Under the pieces are notes generated by a model. That model made no database searches. It was not told where the DNA came from and saw only the letters and a program-made list of their open reading frames with translations. A program made the translations under genes and the position numbers. 64,000 nucleotides of DNA from Lentzea californiensis (GTDB taxonomy: Bacteria > Actinomycetota > Actinomycetes > Mycobacteriales > Pseudonocardiaceae), in NCBI RefSeq assembly GCF_024648825.1, contig NZ_JANBBE010000007.1, positions 310,001-374,000 of the forward strand, written 5' to 3'. Positions 59,366 to 64,000 of the stretch are shown piece by piece (positions within the stretch are counted from its first letter, which is position 1; each line of letters opens with the position of its first letter).

Positions 59366-60053
59366 CGCGGGCGGGCACCTCCTGTGTATCGCTTCTTCAA
59401 CAGCGTGCCGTCTCTGTTCATACGGTGCGCTGGATGAAAACCGCGACGTGTGGAATGCCATCACGAACCATGCGTGCGGCGAGCTTCATCGCCACGTGCG
59501 AGGATCTCGTGATCCTCCGCACCGGCATGCCGAGGCGTTGGAGCAGCTCGCCGGCGGCGTGAGAATCCTCGTCCTTCCCGCTCACGATCGCGTGAACCTG
59601 GCCGTCAGGCCCGACCCAACGGCCGTGCGTCTTGCGTCCGGGATCGGTCATCGGATTGACCGGACGAGACAGTTCCCCGCGCACCTCGTCGGCGCGCTCC
59701 GCGGAGACCTCGGACGGGATCGAGGACGTCCCGGATTGTCCACGTGAGCCAGTGGGCGCTGGCACGGCTTGCCCAAGCCGAGCCGATGGTGGCGACAGCG
59801 GACCTTGATAGCTGCGGGCCGAAGCGATGGCTGCGCCCAGCAGTTCGCCAAGAGCCTGGATCTCGTTGCGCGCGTGTTGCCACTGTTCGTGAGTCGTCTC
59901 CGCCTCAGGATCGACCGATCCGTCCATCGCGTTGACGAACAACGTGATCGCGTCCGACGCCGACTCGCGAGCACTTTCCAAGAACTCGCGAGCCTTGCTC
60001 GCCAGTTCGCAAGCGCGCTCGATCTGCGTCGAGATCTCGCTGAACGTCGCCAC
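59356..60053 (-). pseudogene. DddA-like double-stranded DNA deaminase toxin, inactivated
   Basis: The readable frame runs from GTG 60053 (GGGGAGG upstream) to a stop at 59418-59420, 211 aa. Residues 1-85 are a helical pretoxin segment and 86-135 a Pro/Ser/Arg-rich linker. From residue 140 it matches the SCP1.201/DddA-like deaminase: KTHGRWVGPDGQVHAIVSG and SSHVAMKLAARMVRDGI. The catalytic HxE is HVA (His186, Ala188). The following zinc Cys segment (PCxGPxGC type) is missing. The toxin's last residues (DGTLLKKRYTGGA) survive in another frame at 59378-59418, with TAG at 59356-59358, so an internal deletion of about 25-30 codons with frameshift removed the active core. Confidence 0.8.
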
Positions 60054-60126
60054 TCGCAACCTCCCCGAGACCATGTCGAAGCTAGTGGGACGGTACCGGT
60101 GTTCGCGGTTGTTCTCGGGTCGACGG

Positions 60127-60163
60127 CCGAGGCCCCCGCACAGAATCCGCGCGGGGGCCTCGG
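60127..60163. terminator. Hairpin terminator of the amino-sugar operon
   Basis: A perfect 13-bp GC-rich stem (60127-60139 with 60151-60163, 11-base loop) lies just beyond the acyltransferase stop, between it and the toxin gene start. Confidence 0.75.
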
Positions 60164-60181
60164 TTCGTTCTCAGGCGGCTG

Positions 60182-60742
60182 TCAGACGGCTTTCAGGCCG
60201 TCCGCGGTCTCCTCGTGCCGGATCCCGCACTCGGGGCACGACAGATCGTCTGAGAGCCTCACCCCACAAGCACAAACCCAGCCCTTCACCACCGCCGGGT
60301 TGCCCGCCACGAACGCGTGCGCGGGCACCGAGCGCGTGATCACCGCGCCGGCCGCGGCGAACGCGTGCTCACCGATCTCCGTGCCGCACACGACAATCGC
60401 GCCAGCGCCGAGAGTCGCCCCACGCCGTACCAGCGTGGTCTCCAACGCGTCGCCGGTCTTCTTGACGTGCGCGCGAGGCCGCAGGTCGTTGGTGAACAAC
60501 ACGTTCGGCCCGAGGAACACGTCGTCCTCACAAGTGACGCCGTCGAAGACGAGAGTCCCGTTCTTGACCGTCACGTTGTTGCCCAGCACCGCGCGCGACT
60601 CGACGAACGCGCCGTCGCAGATGTTGCAGTCACGGCCGATGCGCGCGCCGGGCAGCACGTGGGCGAACGCCCACACGCGCGTGCCGTCGCCGACGTCGTC
60701 CGACTCGCACAGGCCGTGCGGGTGCACGCGGACGCCCGTCAT
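60182..60742 (-). CDS. Hexapeptide-repeat sugar N-acyltransferase with zinc-ribbon tail
   Basis: The 186-aa left-handed beta-helix enzyme of the WbpD/WlbB type acetylates the amino group set by the upstream aminotransferase on a nucleotide sugar. Hexapeptide turns run through GARIGRDCNICDGAFVES, NNVTVKNGTLVFDGV and VFLGPNVLFTNDLRPRA, with the catalytic-type Asn-Asp near residue 85. The last 25 residues hold CACG...CPECG, an added zinc ribbon. ATG 60742 overlaps the aminotransferase stop (TGATG). Its 3' end exists as a decayed copy at 58757-58862. Confidence 0.88.
   Translation of the reverse strand: MTGVRVHPHGLCESDDVGDGTRVWAFAHVLPGARIGRDCNICDGAFVESRAVLGNNVTVKNGTLVFDGVTCEDDVFLGPNVLFTNDLRPRAHVKKTGDALETTLVRRGATLGAGAIVVCGTEIGEHAFAAAGAVITRSVPAHAFVAGNPAVVKGWVCACGVRLSDDLSCPECGIRHEETADGLKAV
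60217..60321 (-). repeat. Acyltransferase 3' end, repeat copy 2 (intact gene)
   Basis: This is the partner of the decayed copy at 58757-58862, in the same orientation. The two copies bracket about 1.35 kb holding the MDMPI fragment and the dead toxin-immunity pair. Confidence 0.75.
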
Positions 60743-61821
60743 CAGAGCGCTGCCTTCAACGCCTCGACGACGCGGGTCTGCTGCGCCTCGGTGATCTCGG
60801 GGAACAGCGGCAGCGACAGGATCTCCGCGGCCGAGGTCTCCGCGATCGGGAACGAGCCGTCCAGGTGAGCGAACGCGCCCGTCTTGTGCAGCGGCGTCGG
60901 GTAGTGGATGCCGGCGCCGATGCCCGAGGCGTGCAGAGCGGACAGCACTCGGTCGCGGTCGGCCACGCGCACGACGTAGAGGTGCCAGACGGGCAGGTTG
61001 CCGTCCAGGACCACCGGAGTGCGCACGCCGGGGACGTCGGCGAGCATCTCGGTGTAGCGCTGGGCCGCGGCGCGGCGGGCCTGGTTCCAGCCCTCCAGGC
61101 GGCGCAGCTTCGCGGACAGGACGACGGCCTGCAGCGTGTCGAGGCGGCTGTTGAAGCCGAGGACCGGGTGCTCGTACTTGCGCGGCGAACCGTGCTCGCG
61201 CAGCAATCGGACCGACTCGGCGATGGCGTCCGACGTCGTCAGCACCGCGCCGCCGTCGCCGTACGCGCCGAGGTTCTTGCCGGAGTAGAACGAGGTCGCG
61301 GCCGCGACACCCAACCCACCGACAGCCACACCGTTGCGGCGTGCACCCTGGGCCTGGGCCGCGTCCTCGACGACCGGGAGACCGAGCGGCAGCAGTTCGA
61401 CCGGGGCGGCCTGGCCGTAGAGGTGCACGGGCACGATGGCCTTGGTGCGCGAAGTGACCACGGAGGACACCTGCGAGACGTCGATCAGCAGCGTGTCGTC
61501 CACGCAGTCCACGAGCACGGGCGTCGCGCCGGCACGGGCGACGGCCTCGGCCGTGGCGATGAAGGTGTTGGCGGGCAGCACGACCTCGTCGCCGTGGCCG
61601 ACGCCCAGCGCGCGCAACGCCAGTTCGATGGCGTCGGTGCCGTTGCCGACACCGATGGCGTGCGGAACTTCTTGGTAGGCGGCGAACTCCGACTCGAACC
61701 GGGCGACCTGGGGGCCGTTGATGAAGGCTGTCGTCTTGAGCACCTCGGCCCAGCCGTCGGCCACCTCGTCGGCCACCTGCTCGTGCTGGGCACGCAGGTC
61801 CACCAGTGGAATCTCGATCAC
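60742..61821 (-). CDS. DegT/DnrJ/EryC1 sugar aminotransferase
   Basis: The 359-aa PLP enzyme makes an amino sugar nucleotide from a keto sugar. PLP features are VGNGTDAIELALRALG near residue 55, VEDAAQAQGARRNG near residue 157 and the PLP-lysine in SFYSGKNLGAYGDGGAV near residue 180. Closest by layout are the WecE/WbpE-type 3- or 4-aminotransferases. GTG 61821 overlaps the upstream stop (GTGA). Confidence 0.92.
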   Translation of the reverse strand: MIEIPLVDLRAQHEQVADEVADGWAEVLKTTAFINGPQVARFESEFAAYQEVPHAIGVGNGTDAIELALRALGVGHGDEVVLPANTFIATAEAVARAGATPVLVDCVDDTLLIDVSQVSSVVTSRTKAIVPVHLYGQAAPVELLPLGLPVVEDAAQAQGARRNGVAVGGLGVAAATSFYSGKNLGAYGDGGAVLTTSDAIAESVRLLREHGSPRKYEHPVLGFNSRLDTLQAVVLSAKLRRLEGWNQARRAAAQRYTEMLADVPGVRTPVVLDGNLPVWHLYVVRVADRDRVLSALHASGIGAGIHYPTPLHKTGAFAHLDGSFPIAETSAAEILSLPLFPEITEAQQTRVVEALKAAL

Positions 61822-62465
61822 GCGCTCTCCCCACGCAACGGGCGGGCCGGCACGCCGGCCCACGTTTCTCCTGCCGGAACGTCCTGCAGGACAACGGCTC
61901 CCATGCCGATCACGGCACCGGCGCCGATCTTCACACCCTCGCGCACCATGGCTCCCTGTCCGAGGTACGCGGCCTCCCCGACGTGCACCGACCCCGCGAG
62001 CGAGGCGCGGCCGGCGAACGTGACGCCGTCCGACACCTCGTCGTCGTGGGTGATCAGCACCTGGGGCATGGCCACCACGTGCCGTCCAACGGAAAGCGGC
62101 GTCGTGATGACGACACCCGCGAGCAGGATCGTTCCGGCGCCGACAGAAGCACCGGACGTCACCGCCGCCGGATGCACGATGGTCGCCCATCGCGCGTCCG
62201 GCAGGCCGAGCTTCCTGGCCACGCTCAGCCGGACCAGCGACCGTCGCGCACTCGCGATGCACAGCACGACGGCCGCGTCCGGATGATCGGCCAGGAGGTC
62301 GAGCCCGCCCAGCACGGGCACCCCGTCGATCAGGGTGCCGTGCAGGGCGGTGGAGTCGTCGAGCGCCCCGAGGGGGTTCCACGTCTCCGGGAGGAGGCGG
62401 ACCGCCGCGAGAGTCTCGCGAGCGAGTCCACCTGCCCCGATGAACAGCAGTGGCCGTGCGGTCAC
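61818..62465 (-). CDS. PglD/NeuD-type sugar O- or N-acetyltransferase
   Basis: The protein is 215 aa. An N-terminal Rossmann-like domain (LLFIGAGGLARETLAAVRL) is followed by a left-handed beta-helix (VTSGASVGAGTILLAGVVITTPL, GQGAMVREGVKIGAGAVIGMGAV). PglD/NeuD enzymes acetylate aminosugar nucleotides; the catalytic His is likely in LITHDDEV. GTG 62465 overlaps the stop of the large surface-protein gene. Confidence 0.88.
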   Translation of the reverse strand: MTARPLLFIGAGGLARETLAAVRLLPETWNPLGALDDSTALHGTLIDGVPVLGGLDLLADHPDAAVVLCIASARRSLVRLSVARKLGLPDARWATIVHPAAVTSGASVGAGTILLAGVVITTPLSVGRHVVAMPQVLITHDDEVSDGVTFAGRASLAGSVHVGEAAYLGQGAMVREGVKIGAGAVIGMGAVVLQDVPAGETWAGVPARPLRGESA

Positions 62466-64000
62466 CCGAGCACCACGTCCACCCAGTAGTTGCCACCGTT
62501 GTAGGTCGAGGTCGGGAAGCCCGACCCGGCCGTGAACACACCGGCGGACGGTGCGGCGGTCAGCGGCGGCGAGGTCACCGTGCCGAAGTAGCCGGCGTTC
62601 ACCGCGTAGTGACCCGTGGTGGTCGTGTACGAGGCCGTGTACTCGGTACCGGCCGTGATCGCGACCGGCTGCGAGAACGTCAGCGTCTGCCAGCCGGACT
62701 CCGTCTCAGCGGAGAACGTGCCGGTGGCCAGGCGCTGGCCGTCCGCGGACCACAGCGACCCGGTGTGGGTGCCCGTGTTGCCCGCGCCCTTGTAGAACTT
62801 CACGCCGGTGACCTGCCCGTTCGCGCTCGACGTGAACTTGACGCCCAGCTCGTACGCGCCGTTGTCGTCAGCCGAGGTCACCGTCGGAACGGTCGCGGCG
62901 CTGAACAGTGAACACGGGCAGGTCTGCGTGGTAGTCGCGGTGAACGACCACGTGACCGGGTTGGCCATCATGTTGCCGAACGTGTCCGCGGCCTTCGCGC
63001 TCACCGAGTACACGGTGGACGCCGCGAAACGAGCGGCAGGCGTGAACGTGATCATCCTGCTGTCCGGCGAGAGCGACCGCGTGCCGGCGATCTTCGCGCC
63101 ACCGGGGTCGGTGACGTCGAACTGCGCGGAGTTGAGGTCCACGGGCTCGTCGAACGACACGGTGACCGCCGAGTTCAGGGCCACCTCCGACGCGCCGCTC
63201 AGCGGCGTGTGCGACTGCGCCACCGGAGCGACGTTGTCCGCGTTGGGCTGGTAGACCACGTCGACCCAGTAGTTGCCGGAGCCGTACGTCATGGTCGGGA
63301 AACCGTTGCCCGGCGTGAACACGCCGTTCGTCTCCTGCGGCGCCGTCAGCGGACCGGAGGTGACCGCACCCGTCCCGAAGTACCCGGCGTTCACCGCGTA
63401 GTGCCCGGTGGTCGTCGTGTACGAGGCGGTGTAGGTCTGGCCGGAGCTGACGATCACCGGCTGCGCGAAGGTGAGCGTCTGCCAGCCCGTCGCGGTCTCA
63501 CCGGAGAACGTGCCGGTCGCGAGGCGCTGACCGCTCGCGTTCCACAGCGAACCCGTGTGCGTGCCGGTGTTGCCGGCTCCCTTGTAGAAGCGGACACCGG
63601 TGATCTGGCCCGACTGGGTCGGGGTGATCCGCACGCCCAGCTCGTACGCGCCCGAGTCGTCCGCGGACGTCTCGTCCGGCACCGTCGCCGTGCTGAAGAG
63701 CGAGCACGGGCAGGTCGCGGTGGTCGTGGTCGTGAAGTTCCACTCCGCGGCAGCCGTCATCGCGATGCCGTTGACGTCCGCGATGCCCACGTGCGCCTGG
63801 TACTGCGTACCCGACACGAGCTTGGCGGACGGCGTCCAGGTGACCGTCTTCTGGTCGCCGGACAGCGACACCGAGCCGGACAGCTTGGCGCCCTTCGGGT
63901 CCTTCAGCCAGATCTGCGCCGACGCGGGGTCGACCGGCTCGCTGAACGTCGCCGTGAGAGCGCTCTGCAGGCCCACGTTCGTCGCGTTCACGACCGGCGT
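62462..64000 (-). CDS. Surface protein of alternating DUF4082 and Ig-like domains (5' end beyond window)
   Basis: At least 510 residues are visible and the frame remains open at the right edge. Two units of about 240 residues repeat, each with an SbsA/Big-type Ig-like domain (TVSFDEPVDLNSAQ, TWTPSAKLVSGTQY) followed by a DUF4082 beta-sandwich (CPCSLFSTATVPD, GAYELGVRITPTQSGQITG, FYKGAGNTGTHTGSLW, TSYTTTTGHYAVNAGYFGT-like, NYWVDVVY). Such proteins are exported and probably bind sugars. Its stop overlaps the acetyltransferase start by 4 bases, so both are translated together. Confidence 0.88.
   Translation of the reverse strand, partial: TPVVNATNVGLQSALTATFSEPVDPASAQIWLKDPKGAKLSGSVSLSGDQKTVTWTPSAKLVSGTQYQAHVGIADVNGIAMTAAAEWNFTTTTTATCPCSLFSTATVPDETSADDSGAYELGVRITPTQSGQITGVRFYKGAGNTGTHTGSLWNASGQRLATGTFSGETATGWQTLTFAQPVIVSSGQTYTASYTTTTGHYAVNAGYFGTGAVTSGPLTAPQETNGVFTPGNGFPTMTYGSGNYWVDVVYQPNADNVAPVAQSHTPLSGASEVALNSAVTVSFDEPVDLNSAQFDVTDPGGAKIAGTRSLSPDSRMITFTPAARFAASTVYSVSAKAADTFGNMMANPVTWSFTATTTQTCPCSLFSAATVPTVTSADDNGAYELGVKFTSSANGQVTGVKFYKGAGNTGTHTGSLWSADGQRLATGTFSAETESGWQTLTFSQPVAITAGTEYTASYTTTTGHYAVNAGYFGTVTSPPLTAAPSAGVFTAGSGFPTSTYNGGNYWVDVVLG

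Noticed and set aside
62500..63750. Long near-duplicate blocks
   Set aside because: They are the two DUF4082/Ig units of one gene, not a mobile repeat.
1..64000. tRNA, rRNA or CRISPR loci
   Set aside because: No cloverleaf-like conserved elements, rRNA segments or spaced identical repeats were recognised by eye; a covariance-model scan would be decisive.

Overview
The window is high-GC actinobacterial DNA. The gene content fits the Pseudonocardiaceae (Lentzea/Saccharothrix/Amycolatopsis type), but that is an inference from content and not a match to a named genome. Supporting features are two mycothiol-type DinB-fold genes, an AfsR-size SARP regulator, an MbtH protein, a PptT/PptH pair, an XRE-DUF397 pair, many GTG starts, and ATGA/GTGA/TGATG stop-start overlaps throughout the operons. 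No rRNA, tRNA or CRISPR array was seen.

Left part (1-12.5 kb): a gene carrying a truncated IS5-type transposase N-terminus; then one tight operon of pptH-pptT, two amidohydrolase-fold genes (one apparently a pseudoenzyme) and a sugar ABC importer without an ATPase; a convergent AfsR-like regulator; two small secreted proteins with near-identical leaders; and a glutamate-cysteine ligase-like enzyme.

Middle (12.5-36.7 kb): a secreted CBM-Fn3-GH5 cellulase; a four-gene operon of MoxR-type AAA+ ATPase, DUF2201/VWA protein, DUF3800-like protein and methyltransferase; an iron-box-preceded condensation-domain fragment; lysG/lysE; a cobalamin riboswitch followed by nrdA/nrdB, in which NrdB has Phe at the radical position (class Ic pattern); idi; an orphan MbtH gene; a YVTN propeller; an ECF sigma factor with its CU044_5270-type partner; a Ser/Thr kinase; corA; a crotonase; a beta-helix lipoprotein; a SLATT-like protein; and a PIG-L deacetylase.

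Right part (36.7-64 kb): a Wzx/Wzy-type surface polysaccharide cluster (UDP-glucose dehydrogenase, five glycosyltransferases, AsnB, MFS, flippase, Wzz-like, Wzy-like). After this comes an accessory island: an XRE/DUF397 pair, a LexA-boxed DUF222-HNH endonuclease, a mycothiol enzyme, a Cys-rich/membrane/zincin group, and a decayed DddA-like deaminase toxin with a frameshifted Imm1 immunity gene, flanked by two copies of an acyltransferase 3' end. The window closes with an amino-sugar operon (acyltransferase, aminotransferase, PglD-like) translationally coupled to a large DUF4082/Ig-like surface protein that runs off the right edge.

Strongest leads: the dead toxin-immunity scar and its flanking repeats; the riboswitch-controlled class Ic RNR; the MoxR-VWA-DUF3800-methyltransferase operon; the iron-box gene; the LexA-boxed HNH gene; and the active/pseudo hydrolase pair.
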